A stretch of 64,000 nucleotides of DNA from Gardnerella swidsinskii (GTDB taxonomy: Bacteria; Actinomycetota; Actinomycetes; Actinomycetales; Bifidobacteriaceae): contig NZ_QJVB01000001.1 of assembly GCF_003397705.1 (NCBI RefSeq), forward strand, positions 124,001 through 188,000, in the 5' to 3' direction. The position numbers and the translations under genes were made by a program. The notes under the pieces were generated by a model. That model worked only from the letters and a program-made list of their open reading frames with translations, was not told the DNA's origin and made no database searches. Each line of letters starts with the position of its first letter. The stretch's first letter is position 1. Shown piece after piece: positions 1-9,159 of this stretch.

Positions 1-518
1 AATTGAATATGCTTATTTTTATTCCCAGTAGTGTTGTGCAGTAGTCCAAGTTCTTTTGCTTCTTTTTGGCAATCTCGCGTTTCTGTGCAAGAAAGAGGAC
101 AGCTTTTTATATGGTCAATAAGCCATACTTCGAAGCAAGGGTTGGAAATTACTAATTTTACTTTCCCGAAAGTTGAATCCGACTTAGATTGAGCTTGCTG
201 AATTTTTTCTCCAAACTCATCAACGTCTGTTACAACCCATACCAGCGTAAAAGGATCGTAGTTTTCTTTTTTTGCTTCTTTGCAGTCTAATCTCTCAAGT
301 TTAATCGCATAATTCGTTAAAGTGAGTGGATCTACGCCCTCTTTTTCTATGTTAATTGATTTATGAATATTCCATGATGTAGCACAATATTTACTTACTT
401 CTGATTTTATATAGCTAAAATACTCAAACTCTGTAACTACACCGCCACAAACAATGAGGAATCTTTTATTTCGTTTCGACTGTTTCTTCGAACGGCCGTG
501 TGATGGAACATGAACCAT
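1..518 (-). CDS. RloB-like protein, 3' end beyond the window (partial)
   Basis: I read 172 codons on the minus strand from an ATG at 518 with a good ribosome binding site (GGAG, 8 nt upstream); the gene runs off the left edge. Visible motifs are a beta strand FLIVCGGVVTE, an acidic strand VVTDVDEFGEKI and SNPCFEVWLIDH. These match the RloB family (PF13707), a Toprim-like nuclease-type protein usually encoded next to the RloA ATPase. The gene starts 55 bp after rloA on the same strand, so the two probably form one operon. RloA/RloB pairs lie in restriction-modification and defence islands and resemble abortive-infection systems. The anti-phage role is inferred from that association; the exact biochemistry is not established here. 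Confidence 0.72.
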   Translation of the reverse strand, partial: MVHVPSHGRSKKQSKRNKRFLIVCGGVVTEFEYFSYIKSEVSKYCATSWNIHKSINIEKEGVDPLTLTNYAIKLERLDCKEAKKENYDPFTLVWVVTDVDEFGEKIQQAQSKSDSTFGKVKLVISNPCFEVWLIDHIKSCPLSCTETRDCQKEAKELGLLHNTTGNKNKHIQ

Positions 519-573
519 AGCCCGCTCCTCATGAATACTAGTGTTTTATATTGTTTTGAATACTGGTAGTGTT

Positions 574-1899
574 TTAGCTTCTGTTAGTATTTGTAAGTAT
601 TTCCGCAAAAACATCATATAGAGACGGTTGTGGTGCTGAAGCGTATATGTTGTGTTGATAGTTTTTACCAAAGTTTACATTGCGGTTTTCCCATTCCGTA
701 AGTGGATGTAGTGAAGATTCGCCTAATGTATTTTTCTCTATAAACCAAATTTGATCTCTGTCGAGAATAGTTTTGTCGGTTCCAGAATTACTAATAAGAC
801 TTAAATCGTGAGTAGTAAAAATTAATTGCGATTGGTTAGGATTCGTTTCTGGATTACTGTAAAGCTTGAGTATTTCAGACACGAATTGCATGCTTAGACT
901 TGTGTCGATTTCATCGATTAGAAGTATGGAATGTTTTGATAATGCATCTATAACGAAAGCAAATAGCAATAATGCTGTTTTAGTTCCTAAAGATTCAAAA
1001 TCTTCAGGAAGTTGGCAATCTTTTTGACCAGAATGTGTAAACATTAAACGTGAAACACTGAATTTTTGCAATTTTTCAGTGTTTTCAGAAGTGTTATCTG
1101 TAAGTTTATTGTTGTCTCCGTCAAGTTCATTAAGAAGATTTGCGAGTCTCGCTAGTTTTTCTGATTGTTTAGCATCTAGCTGTTCGGATTGGACTGTTAC
1201 ACCTTTTAATCCTAAATCTGCATATTTTAGCAACTTGCTAATGTTGGATGCAAAATCTGGATTTTCTTGTAAAACTTTTATCAAATTATTGGAATACCTA
1301 TCAAAGTCAACTGTTTTGCATTGCTGTGTAGAAGTTATTTCTTCGTATGCAGCTTGCAATGCTTGCACTCCTGATGCTGCAGCTGCAGATAAAAATAATG
1401 CGTTGTCTCTTGTAATTTTTTCTACAGTCTTCCCTATGGTTTTTAGGTTTGAGCCAAATCGCATTGGCTTGCCATGCTCTCGTTCAAACAGCACAGTTTT
1501 TCTGTTTGTTGTAGAGCGGAAAAGCCATAGTCCTTCTTCAATAATGTAATTATTATTGAAAGTGAACCAATATTTATATCTGTTGTTATCTTTTGCAATA
1601 AATTCTATAAAGAATGTTGAAGGTTTATTTTCAGACTCTTTGTTCAAAAGAAAAGGAAGTGCATTTATTTTTGAATTTGAGTTACCGCTTTTGAAGCTTC
1701 CTTCCACAAAATTTTTTAGAAATGCTATGCATTTTAACAGATTTGTTTTCCCTGAGGCATTTCCTCCGTAAATGGCTGCAAGAGTTGATACATCTGGATG
1801 AGGCCACGAACTGTTTTTTGCATGTACGGTTCTTTGCATGCTGAATTGTTGCGATTGACGAAAACTTAGTGCGTTTTCTACGCTAAAATTAAGCAACAT
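574..1899 (-). CDS. RloA/AbiLi-type AAA family ATPase
   Basis: This 441-aa ABC-type/SMC-like ATPase has a Walker A GGNASGKTN at about residues 45-53, a helical insert in the middle (about 180-270), a signature-like segment SLGTKTALLLFAF and a Walker B ILLIDEID, followed by a late ITTHD-type switch (FTTHDLSLI). The order matches single-polypeptide ATPases of the RloA/AbiLi/OLD group. The ATG at 1899 has a strong GGAGG site 7 nt upstream. RloB follows on the same strand, so the pair is a probable defence or toxin-like module. The gene is AT-rich and sits apart from the neighbouring housekeeping genes, which fits horizontal transfer. The family call is firm; the phenotype is inferred. Confidence 0.8.
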   Translation of the reverse strand: MLLNFSVENALSFRQSQQFSMQRTVHAKNSSWPHPDVSTLAAIYGGNASGKTNLLKCIAFLKNFVEGSFKSGNSNSKINALPFLLNKESENKPSTFFIEFIAKDNNRYKYWFTFNNNYIIEEGLWLFRSTTNRKTVLFEREHGKPMRFGSNLKTIGKTVEKITRDNALFLSAAAASGVQALQAAYEEITSTQQCKTVDFDRYSNNLIKVLQENPDFASNISKLLKYADLGLKGVTVQSEQLDAKQSEKLARLANLLNELDGDNNKLTDNTSENTEKLQKFSVSRLMFTHSGQKDCQLPEDFESLGTKTALLLFAFVIDALSKHSILLIDEIDTSLSMQFVSEILKLYSNPETNPNQSQLIFTTHDLSLISNSGTDKTILDRDQIWFIEKNTLGESSLHPLTEWENRNVNFGKNYQHNIYASAPQPSLYDVFAEILTNTNRS

Positions 1900-2271
1900 A
1901 GTTGCCTCCAGTGTCCAGTTTGCTGTTTGTTTACGAGTAGCATCAAAATTTTTCTGATTATTATCTACTATCTACAGCGATATTCCTTAATATAATAATA
2001 TCCTAAAATGTCATATTTACAATCTACAAACATTTTTTTGTATAAAATCTACATAAAAGCAGTTGAAAATTTAAAGAATAAGATTATTGTTCTCGCGCGT
2101 GTAATTGACTTGTATTAAAACATTGGCAACACTATATTCTCAAACATCCCAAAACTGGCAAATTATGGCGTAAAAAACTTCCTAAAACTGACAAATGGTG
2201 CTGTAGAAATTTCGGCTATTGCCGGAAATGCTTGAGATTTAGCCAGATTATAAAGGGTTAATAAACACAAC
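1900..2271. other. Intergenic region upstream of the RloA-RloB operon
   Basis: This AT-rich region carries the leader of the RloA gene. Two near-identical 13-mers, aaaactggcaaat (2151-2163) and aaaactgacaaat (2184-2196), lie 33 bp apart on the same face of the helix and could be regulator sites. I see no gene. Confidence 0.4.
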
Positions 2272-2305
2272 AAGAGCCAGAAACATGTTACTGAATCTGG
2301 CTCTT
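2272..2305 (-). terminator. Rho-independent terminator of ppk
   Basis: A perfect 10-bp stem AAGAGCCAGA/TCTGGCTCTT with a 14-nt loop, 27 bp beyond the ppk stop. On the minus strand it is followed by a T-rich tract (GTTGTGTTTATTA). Confidence 0.7.
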
Positions 2306-2331
2306 GCTTATTGTTTATTAGTTATTTGCGA

Positions 2332-4569
2332 TTAATTCGCGCCGCGAGGCTTGCGCGTGTGAGTATGAATCAAGTAAGCCTGGCTGTCAACGAGCGGACG
2401 GCCTTCCTTATCACGAGAATGCAAGGTATACGTGCCGTCGCCATCCATCCACCACGAAACAGTTGAATCAGCCATTTGCAAATCAATATACTGAATTAAT
2501 GCTTCAACTTGATCAGGCGCAGTAATGCGAACTAGGGTTTCAACTCGACGATCAAGATTGCGGTGCATTAAATCAGCCGAGCCAATCCACACTTCTGGAC
2601 CACTTGCAGGACCGTCACCAATCTGCGGGCCACAAGAATTAGCGAACGCGTAAATACGGCTGTGCTCAAGGAATCGACCAAGAATAGAACGAACGCGAAT
2701 ATTCTCACTCAATCCCTCAATGCCAGGCTTCAGTGAGCAAATTCCACGCTCAACAATATCAATCTTCACGCCAGCTTGAGAAGCACGGTATAAAGCGTCG
2801 ATAGTTTGCTCATCAACTACGGAATTGACCTTAATCTTAATCCACGCTTCCTTGCCAGCAAGAGCTGCGGCTTCCTCGCGGCGAATACGCTGAATAATGC
2901 CAGTGCGAACGGTTCGTGGAGCTACAAGTAAGCGATGGAAGCTTGACTTTGGGGCATAACCGGAAAGCTGGTTAAACAAGCGAGTCAAATCCTGTCCGAC
3001 TACAGGATCGCAAGTAAGCAACCCCAAATCAGTGTAAAGGCGAGCAGTCTTAGGATTGTAATTACCTGTGCCAACGTGGCAGTAGCGACGCAACCCTTCT
3101 GCTTCTTGGCGTACCACGAGTGAAAGCTTGCAGTGAGTCTTCAAACCAACAATGCCGTACACAACGTGAACGCCTGCGCGCTCAAGCTTACGAGCCCAAG
3201 CAATATTTGCGTCTTCGTCAAATCGTGCCTTAATCTCAACCAGCGCAAGTACCTGTTTGCCAGCGTGAGCTGCGTCAACAAGAGCGTCAATAATTGGCGA
3301 ATTGCTAGACGTTCGATACAAAGTTTGCTTAATTGCAAGCACTTTTGGATCTGCAGCAGCCTGCGCGAGGAATGCCTGTACAGAAGTAGAGAACGAATCG
3401 TAAGGATGATGCAGCAAAATGTCATGCTCGCGAATAGAAGCGAAAATATCTTGAGCGTGGCTAGTTTCAACTTCCGCAATCTGACGGTTCGTAGTAGGAA
3501 TAAACGGACGATACTTCAAATCTGGGCGGTCAAGCGCCTGCAATTCAAACAATACCGTCATATCAAGCGGCGAAGGCAAGCGATAGACTTCCTCAGGGCT
3601 TACGCGAAGTTGATTTGCAAGAAGCTGAGAAAGGAATGGGCTGGCCTCGTTAGAAATTTCCAAACGAATTGGCGGTCCAAAGCGGCGGCGAAGAAGTTCC
3701 TTCTCCATAGCGTTAAGCAAGTTTTCTGCATCGTCTTCCTCAACGTCAATATCTTCGTTACGCGTAACGCGGAAAGAGCGAGCTTCCTTAATAATCATTC
3801 CTGGGAAAAGTGATTCCAAGTGTGCTGCAATCAGCTTTTCCATAGTGATGAAGCCGTAGCGCTCTTCGCGACCTTCTTCGTCTGTTAAATCGTCAACTGG
3901 TACAAGGCGATTCAAATTATCTGGAATTTTTACGCGCGCAAAATGCGACTTTCCAGAATTTGGATTTTCGACGATAACAGCCAAGTTAATAGACTTGCCG
4001 GAAATGTATGGGAATGGGTGAGCAGGATCCACTGCAAGAGGCGTAAGAACAGGGAATACTTGCTTTTTGTAGTAATCAGACAAACGTGCTTTTTCTGATT
4101 CTGTAAGCTTATCCCAGCTGAGCAACACAATGCGCTGTTTGGCAAGCTCAGGAAGAATGTGCTCAATAACATAGTGAGCGTGCTCATCTTGACGGCGGTG
4201 AGTTACTTCACTAATAGCGCGCAATTGCTGACGAGGGCTTAAGCCGGATGCTGCAGTTACTGCTATTCCAGAATCTATTCTGCGCTTTAATCCTGCAACT
4301 CGAACCATAAAGAATTCGTCGAGATTTGACGCAAAGATAGCAGCAAAATTAGCGCGTTCAAGAAGTGGCAAATCTGTATTCTGAGCCAACTCGAGCACGC
4401 GACGATTGAACTTCAACCAGCTTAATTCTCGGTCGAAGAAACGATCTTTTGGCAACGGTAGCTCACCCTCACGAGCTTCACGCTTTTCTGCCTTTTCATC
4501 TTCGGCGATGTGTTCGGCAATTTGACCGCGCAGTATCGCCTTTGAGGGAGCGTCAAAAATTTGTACCAT
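2332..4569 (-). CDS. ppk: Polyphosphate kinase (Ppk1)
   Basis: Ppk1 makes polyphosphate reversibly from the ATP gamma-phosphate. The N domain has the typical [19 protein letters not shown]. The core has [24 protein letters not shown] and the two phospholipase-D-like catalytic segments, including [19 protein letters not shown] and [21 protein letters not shown], whose histidines are the phosphorylated and catalytic residues. The length of about 745 aa is normal. I chose the ATG at 4569 ([10 protein letters not shown]), which looks like the usual bifidobacterial N-terminus; an in-frame TTG at 4593 is possible, and neither has a strong ribosome binding site. It is monocistronic, with a terminator at 2272-2305. 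Confidence 0.93.
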   Translation of the reverse strand: MVQIFDAPSKAILRGQIAEHIAEDEKAEKREAREGELPLPKDRFFDRELSWLKFNRRVLELAQNTDLPLLERANFAAIFASNLDEFFMVRVAGLKRRIDSGIAVTAASGLSPRQQLRAISEVTHRRQDEHAHYVIEHILPELAKQRIVLLSWDKLTESEKARLSDYYKKQVFPVLTPLAVDPAHPFPYISGKSINLAVIVENPNSGKSHFARVKIPDNLNRLVPVDDLTDEEGREERYGFITMEKLIAAHLESLFPGMIIKEARSFRVTRNEDIDVEEDDAENLLNAMEKELLRRRFGPPIRLEISNEASPFLSQLLANQLRVSPEEVYRLPSPLDMTVLFELQALDRPDLKYRPFIPTTNRQIAEVETSHAQDIFASIREHDILLHHPYDSFSTSVQAFLAQAAADPKVLAIKQTLYRTSSNSPIIDALVDAAHAGKQVLALVEIKARFDEDANIAWARKLERAGVHVVYGIVGLKTHCKLSLVVRQEAEGLRRYCHVGTGNYNPKTARLYTDLGLLTCDPVVGQDLTRLFNQLSGYAPKSSFHRLLVAPRTVRTGIIQRIRREEAAALAGKEAWIKIKVNSVVDEQTIDALYRASQAGVKIDIVERGICSLKPGIEGLSENIRVRSILGRFLEHSRIYAFANSCGPQIGDGPASGPEVWIGSADLMHRNLDRRVETLVRITAPDQVEALIQYIDLQMADSTVSWWMDGDGTYTLHSRDKEGRPLVDSQAYLIHTHTRKPRGAN

Positions 4570-5231
4570 ATTCTGTAATTGTATGCGTTGCAAGGGAAGT
4601 GCGCGACTGAGTGTCGATTTTATTGCTTGCTTTGCGCTCTAAAAATATCTTGCGACACGCCGGAGTGTGTCTCATGCGAACGTAATTTAACATGATAACC
4701 TTTGCATGTTCACAAAATGCCGCAAGAGTTGCGATTTTTCGTGTGCAATTGAACAGTAGTGACAATATGTTAACAAAGGCTAATTTGCTCTTTACTATTA
4801 GGCAAAAAACGATGATAATAATAATTACAAAAACAAAAAAGAGATAGCGGTAACCCACAAAAGTGTATGGATATGAAATCCGTGGACGTTGGACGGGATA
4901 TTTAAGACTTTAACCGTTGCAACGAGGATGTTGTGAAGATGAAACCGCAGATATTGTTTTTGTAGATAAGAGGCTCGCCAAGGTGGCGGGCCTCTTTTGG
5001 TGTGAGGGCGATTTTACTATTTACGCAGACTGTCGCGCGTATAAGGGAAACTATCAAAGAATAAATGTTGGAATTCATTTTCTTAGCTTCTTTGAAAATG
5101 AGAATATATTGTGTTCCATGCTGTGCTAATCGCAATTGCGAGTTGTTGGACGATTGTTAAGCGACGAGTCGTTATTTATACGCGTGATTACGTGTGTGGA
5201 GTTTGAAACAAGTAAGAAGGATCGAAGGACC
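4570..5231. other. Long intergenic region before the aquaglyceroporin gene
   Basis: This stretch of about 660 bp holds no convincing conventional gene. It has a strong terminator-like hairpin (4968-4998), preceded by an 8-codon open frame starting at 4939 (ATG-AAA-CCG, stop TAG) with a purine-rich GAGG about 20 nt upstream. That arrangement could be a leader peptide plus attenuator or a short noncoding transcript. The rest (5000-5210) is AT-rich and may be a long leader of the aquaglyceroporin gene. Confidence 0.4.
4968..4998 (+). terminator. Terminator-like hairpin of a short transcript or leader
   Basis: Stem AAGAGGC-T-CGCCA / TGGCG-G-GCCTCTT with a 3-nt AGG loop (13 bp including one T-G pair), then TTTTG. 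No protein gene on the plus strand ends just before it, so it may end a small RNA or act as an attenuator 230 bp before the aquaglyceroporin gene. Confidence 0.6.
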
Positions 5232-5963
5232 ATGCAACATTCGTTTATGGCAATGTTGGCTGCAGAATTTATTGGCACTGCTATTCTCATGATTTTCGGA
5301 AACGGTGCTGTAGCAAACGTTGAATTAAAAAATACTAAAGGACACCATGCTGGCTGGCTAAATATTGCTATGGGCTACGGTTTTGGCGTGATGTTCCCAG
5401 TGCTCATGTTTGGCGGAATCTCAGGTGCGCATATCAATCCTGCTATGACAATTGCGCAAGCTGTAAACGGCATGTTCCCGTGGGCTAACGTTGCGCCTTA
5501 TATTGTAGCTCAGCTTTTAGGCGCGCTGGTTGGTCAGCTTATTGTGTACGTAACTTATTTGCCGCATTACAACGAAACTGAGGAGTCAGAAGCAATTCTT
5601 GGCACTTTCTGCACTACGGATGCGTATAACAACAAAATTAACTACCTCCTTAACGAGTTCTTCGGCACGCTTGTGCTTGTTTTAGCTGCACTTTGCTGCC
5701 TTACTTCTCCTTGGGGTGAGAAGAATTTGGCTGGCGCTTCAATCGTCGTTGGCTTCGTTGTTTGGGGCTTGGTGACTTCTATGGGTGGTCCAACTGGTCC
5801 TGCTTTGAATCCTGCTCGTGATCTTATGCCGCGTTTGCTTCACGCAATTTTGCCAATTCCGCACAAGGGATCTTCTCGCTGGGGTGAAGCGTGGATTCCA
5901 GTTATTGCTCCTATTGCCGGCGCAATCTTGGGTGTGGTTATGTATAAGTCGTTATTTGCATAA
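5232..5963 (+). CDS. glpF: MIP family aquaglyceroporin / glycerol uptake facilitator
   Basis: A 243-aa six-helix channel protein. The two half-helix motifs of the family are present: GAHINPAMT (about residue 66) and GPALNPARD (about residue 195). The aspartate after the second NPAR is typical of glycerol-conducting members. The membrane segments are clear, starting with FMAMLAAEFIGTAILMIFGN. I chose the ATG at 5232 because an AAGGA site lies 5 nt upstream and the upstream in-frame extension (5136 on) is not hydrophobic or conserved-looking. It probably carries glycerol, and possibly water or small solutes. A strong terminator follows at 6012. Confidence 0.88.
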   Translation: MQHSFMAMLAAEFIGTAILMIFGNGAVANVELKNTKGHHAGWLNIAMGYGFGVMFPVLMFGGISGAHINPAMTIAQAVNGMFPWANVAPYIVAQLLGALVGQLIVYVTYLPHYNETEESEAILGTFCTTDAYNNKINYLLNEFFGTLVLVLAALCCLTSPWGEKNLAGASIVVGFVVWGLVTSMGGPTGPALNPARDLMPRLLHAILPIPHKGSSRWGEAWIPVIAPIAGAILGVVMYKSLFA

Positions 5964-6011
5964 AACATTTGCTTTTAACTGTGATTGATTGCGGTTTATT
6001 GCGATTGTAAG

Positions 6012-6052
6012 AAGCGCGTAATGCTAGTATGAATGCGTTACGCGCTTTTTAT
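6012..6052 (+). terminator. Rho-independent terminator of the aquaglyceroporin gene
   Basis: Perfect 10-bp stem AAGCGCGTAA/TTACGCGCTT with a 16-nt loop, followed by TTTATTTT. Confidence 0.85.
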
Positions 6053-6055
6053 TTT

Positions 6056-6129
6056 GCAAGCTTATGCTTTGCAAGCTTGTGCTTATTAAGAAAAATATTG
6101 GAAAAGATTTTAAGAAAGATTTTAAGAAA
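6056..6129 (+). repeat. Two short tandem duplications in the gluQ leader
   Basis: GCAAGCTTATGCTT (6056-6069) is repeated with one change at 6071-6084, period 15. GATTTTAAGAAA (6106-6117) is repeated exactly at 6118-6129. The second copy contains the purine-rich ribosome binding site of the next gene. Confidence 0.7.
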
Positions 6130-6138
6130 GACGAAATC

Positions 6139-7188
6139 ATGTTTTCGAAGTCAACTATTGCAATTGGTCGTTTTGCGCCGACTCCTTCCGGGCGTATGCA
6201 TATTGGAAACATGGTAGCAATGTTGGCTGCGTGGCTTTCTGCAAAATCGCAGGGTGGCCACATGCTTTTGCGTTTGGAAGATCTTGATATTGCGCGAATG
6301 CCGAAAGATGCTAGCGCGCGAGTTATTGACGATTTGAAGTGGGCTGGTCTTGATTGGGTTGGTGAGCCTACTTATCAGCATAAGCGCACTGCAATCTACC
6401 AAGAAGCTCTTGATGCGTTAGAATCTTTGCAAGATGCTGACGGAAATTCGTTGATTTACCCGTGTTTTTGCTCGCGTTCCGATATTCGTGCAATCGCAGC
6501 TCCGCAAGAAGGCGACGGTTTTATACGCTACCCGGGTACGTGCAGAAATCTGTGCAAAACTGCGGAAGGCTTGGCGCAAATCGAAAGGCGTTTGCAAAAT
6601 AACCAGCAACATTCTTTGCGACTTGCAGTGCCGTCTGCTGATTCGCTGCAAGCAAATGTGAGTTTTGAAGACGCGATTTTTGGCGCGCAATCGTTTAACA
6701 TTAATCGCGATTTGGGAGATATGGTGATTCGCCGCGCGGATGGCGTTTTTTCTTATCAGCTTGCGGTTGTTGTTGACGATGTTTTGAGCGGAGTAAATGA
6801 TATTGTGCGCGGCCGCGATTTGCTTCGTTCGGCAGCGCTTCAAATTTGGATTGGTGAGCTGCTTGAAAAATCGGGATTTTTTGCGGCTTATGGCGTGCAC
6901 TATGTGCGTCCGCAATTTGCGCATTTACCGCTGATTGATAACGCACAAGGCGAGCGACTTGCAAAAAGTAAGCACTCGCTAGACGTCGGTGCTCTTCGTG
7001 AATCTGGCTGGAGTGCCGAGCGCATGATTGGCTATTGCATGTATCTTTTGGGATACAAAAAGCCTGGTCAAAATCAGCCTGTAGATATGAGTGCCGACGA
7101 TGCGCTTGCGTTATTTAAAAGCCTTGACACGCCGTGGGGTTCTGTTCGCGCAAACCTAGCCGACAAATCCGTGCCCTTCCTCGACTAA
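6139..7188 (+). CDS. gluQ: Glutamyl-Q tRNA(Asp) synthetase
   Basis: GluQ-RS (YadB) activates glutamate and attaches it to queuosine of tRNA(Asp). The protein (349 aa) keeps the class I HIGH-type motif in RFAPTPSGRMHIGN, a zinc-binding region (YPCFCSRSDI ... YPGTCRNL) and a KMSKS-like RLAKSKHS. It stops before any anticodon-binding domain, which separates it from GltX (about 480-500 aa). The ATG at 6139 is chosen because it directly precedes the conserved N-terminus and follows an AAGAAAG ribosome binding site; the upstream lysine-rich in-frame extension comes from a tandem DNA repeat. It is followed after 34 bp by the yggS-type gene. Confidence 0.85.
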   Translation: MFSKSTIAIGRFAPTPSGRMHIGNMVAMLAAWLSAKSQGGHMLLRLEDLDIARMPKDASARVIDDLKWAGLDWVGEPTYQHKRTAIYQEALDALESLQDADGNSLIYPCFCSRSDIRAIAAPQEGDGFIRYPGTCRNLCKTAEGLAQIERRLQNNQQHSLRLAVPSADSLQANVSFEDAIFGAQSFNINRDLGDMVIRRADGVFSYQLAVVVDDVLSGVNDIVRGRDLLRSAALQIWIGELLEKSGFFAAYGVHYVRPQFAHLPLIDNAQGERLAKSKHSLDVGALRESGWSAERMIGYCMYLLGYKKPGQNQPVDMSADDALALFKSLDTPWGSVRANLADKSVPFLD

Positions 7189-7222
7189 ACTATGTATTTA
7201 GATTGATAGATTGGGGCAATAA

Positions 7223-8023
7223 ATGGCATATATGGCGCAAAAAGATTTAGCGAATACTGAGGTTGATTGTGTTCGTGCGCGTCAAATTGCCGACGGCGTG
7301 CACAGCGTGCAAGACGCCATTGCTCAAGCCGAATCGCATTATGGTCGCAAAGCTGAGTCGGTTACGCTACTTGCCGCAACTAAAACGCGAGATGTTGGCG
7401 AAATTATGGCAGCGCTTAAAGCTGGGGTGAGAGTAATTGGGGAAAATCGCCCACAAGAAATCGTTGCAAAAGCCGAAATTTTACGCGCGGAAGCTGCTAG
7501 AGAAGGTTTAAGCGTTGGTGTAAACGGCGAAATTCCGCTCTACTTAATCGGTCAACTGCAAAGCAATAAAATAAACAAAGTTTTACCACTTGCAAATGGT
7601 ATTCAGTCGGTTGACGGCATTGAACTTGCGCAAAAGATATCTGCTCGCGCGCAAAATTTGGGACTTTGTGTAGACGTTATGTTGGAAGTGAACGTTTCGG
7701 GAGAAGCTACGAAATCGGGGTGCGCGCCAGAACGCGCGATTGACGAAGCGTTCGCTATATCTAGTCTTCCGGCACTTAATTTGCACGGATTTATGACGCT
7801 TGGAGCGCGCGTGGATGATGAAACAATAGTGAGAAGCGGTTTCGCAAAATTGCGAGAAATTAGAGATTGTGTGAGTAAACAACTCGTGCAAGATTATGAT
7901 GGAAGCTCTGTAAAATTAGAGCTTTCGATGGGAATGTCTGGTGATTTTGCGTGGGCGATTGCCGAAGGTTCAACAATGGTCAGAATCGGTTCGGCAATCT
8001 TTGGCCCACGCGCATTTGTGTAG
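7223..8023 (+). CDS. YggS/PLPBP family pyridoxal-phosphate homeostasis protein
   Basis: A single-domain TIM-barrel protein (266 aa) that binds pyridoxal phosphate and buffers its level. The PLP lysine lies in LLAATKTRDVGEIMAAL. Other family signatures are GENRPQEIVAK, YLIGQLQSNKINKVL, SGEATKSG and LSMGMSGDFAWAIAEGSTMVRIGSAIFG, the phosphate-binding region at the C-terminus. It starts at an ATG 34 bp after gluQ and probably shares its transcript. No enzymatic activity is known for the family. Confidence 0.92.
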   Translation: MAYMAQKDLANTEVDCVRARQIADGVHSVQDAIAQAESHYGRKAESVTLLAATKTRDVGEIMAALKAGVRVIGENRPQEIVAKAEILRAEAAREGLSVGVNGEIPLYLIGQLQSNKINKVLPLANGIQSVDGIELAQKISARAQNLGLCVDVMLEVNVSGEATKSGCAPERAIDEAFAISSLPALNLHGFMTLGARVDDETIVRSGFAKLREIRDCVSKQLVQDYDGSSVKLELSMGMSGDFAWAIAEGSTMVRIGSAIFGPRAFV

Positions 8024-8048
8024 TTTTAAGTCAAATCGATGATTTTAG

Positions 8049-8864
8049 TTACGCATGCACAATCACATTGCGCAGCGAGCCAATACCATCTACGTGTACA
8101 ATCGCTTCGTCACCAGCTCGCAAAGTTCCAGCTGGGTACGGAGTTCCTGTCAAAATCACATCTCCCGGAAGAAGCGTTGAGAAGCTTGAAATCGCAGCAA
8201 TTTGCTCAGGAATACTGTGAATAAGTCGAGCTGTAGTGCCGTCAGCTTCCGGCACATTTTCACCATTAAGCGTAAACGAAATATGTGCATCGCGCCAATT
8301 TAGCTCGGTTGTAATCCAAGGTCCAAGCGGGCAAGAAGTGTCGAAGCCCTTTGCGCGCGTCCACATTGGGTCGCTTCCTGCGCAATCTCGCAAAGTTACG
8401 TCGTTTACGCACGTAAAACCAAAAACGTAATTCATTGCGGTATCTGCCGTTACGTTTTTGGCGATTTTGCCCATAACAACTGCCACTTCTGGCTCAAAAT
8501 TCATATCGTTTGAGCAAGCAGGAATCACAATCGGATCGTCTGGACCAATTACAGAAGTGCTTGGCTTTGTAAAGATCACCATGTCTGCAGCAGTATGCGA
8601 AGAAGCTGCAGAAGAAGTAGCGCGCTCGTCATCGGAACGAGTATCGTAATTTTTTGCCAATCCGTACACTTTTGACGGAATTACAGGCACAAGCAAGCGC
8701 ACGCCATCGGCGTCTAACGCGTAACGTTTACCAGTTGGCTTAACTCCTTGTGGACTTAAAGGATGACCTTCAAGCGCTACTAAATAATCTTTACCGTCGG
8801 TTTCGTCTTTTTGAACGAAAGCGTATTGCGGAACTTCATTATATGAAAAACGTGCAATTCTCAT
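8049..8864 (-). CDS. Fumarylacetoacetate hydrolase (FAH) family protein
   Basis: A 271-aa protein with the N-terminal cap and C-terminal FAH fold. The family motifs are in order: IPSKVYGLAKNYDTR, IFTKPSTSVIGPDDPIVIP, NFEPEVAVVMGK with metal-binding glutamates, VNDVTLRD, KGFDTSCPLGPWI and LLPGDVILTGTPYPAGTLRAGD. Members hydrolyse or decarboxylate diketo acids (for example acylpyruvases and oxaloacetate decarboxylases); the substrate here cannot be told. It converges with the yggS-type gene across a 25-bp gap. Confidence 0.88.
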   Translation of the reverse strand: MRIARFSYNEVPQYAFVQKDETDGKDYLVALEGHPLSPQGVKPTGKRYALDADGVRLLVPVIPSKVYGLAKNYDTRSDDERATSSAASSHTAADMVIFTKPSTSVIGPDDPIVIPACSNDMNFEPEVAVVMGKIAKNVTADTAMNYVFGFTCVNDVTLRDCAGSDPMWTRAKGFDTSCPLGPWITTELNWRDAHISFTLNGENVPEADGTTARLIHSIPEQIAAISSFSTLLPGDVILTGTPYPAGTLRAGDEAIVHVDGIGSLRNVIVHA

Positions 8865-8946
8865 GTTTTTAAGATTACGACATATTTACTACTTAATTAA
8901 ATTATCTGCGTAAATTATTTGCGATTGAAAGTTCTTGAAAACAAAA

Positions 8947-8967
8947 CTTGAGTCTAGTACACTCAAG
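8947..8967 (+). promoter_or_regulatory. HAIR operator (HspR binding site) upstream of clpB
   Basis: The sequence CTTGAGT-CTAGTAC-ACTCAAG is an exact match to the actinobacterial HspR-associated inverted repeat (CTTGAGT-N7-ACTCAAG). HspR represses clpB and dnaK operons until heat shock in related genera. It lies 193 bp before the clpB start, so the transcript has a leader. hspR itself is not in the window. Confidence 0.93.
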
Positions 8968-9064
8968 TTTTAGGAATAAAGTTATAGGAAAATCTGTTAT
9001 ACGTATCAGATACATGAAAGTGAAAGCTCGTTAGAACTCGAAAGTATTGTCAAAAAGCTTGAAG

Positions 9065-9106
9065 TTGCAACGAAAGTTGCAATAAAAATTGCAATAAAAG
9101 TTGCAG
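9065..9106 (+). repeat. 12-bp tandem repeat in the clpB leader
   Basis: TTGCAA recurs at 9065, 9077 and 9089, with TTGCAG at 9101, an exact 12-bp period; the spacer is (C/T)(G/A)AAA(G/A). It lies between the HAIR operator and the clpB start, probably inside the transcript. Confidence 0.75.
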
Positions 9107-9159
9107 CGATTTGACTTAACTGAAATGGTTTCTACAGCTTTCGTGGAAATGAGGTAGAT

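Noticed and set aside
3133..3813. A 226-codon plus-strand open frame inside ppk
   Set aside because: It is antisense to conserved ppk sequence, has no ribosome binding site, and is rich in basic residues from reverse-strand reading.
9065..9106. A CRISPR-like array
   Set aside because: The units are 12 bp with no unique spacers; it is a simple tandem repeat.
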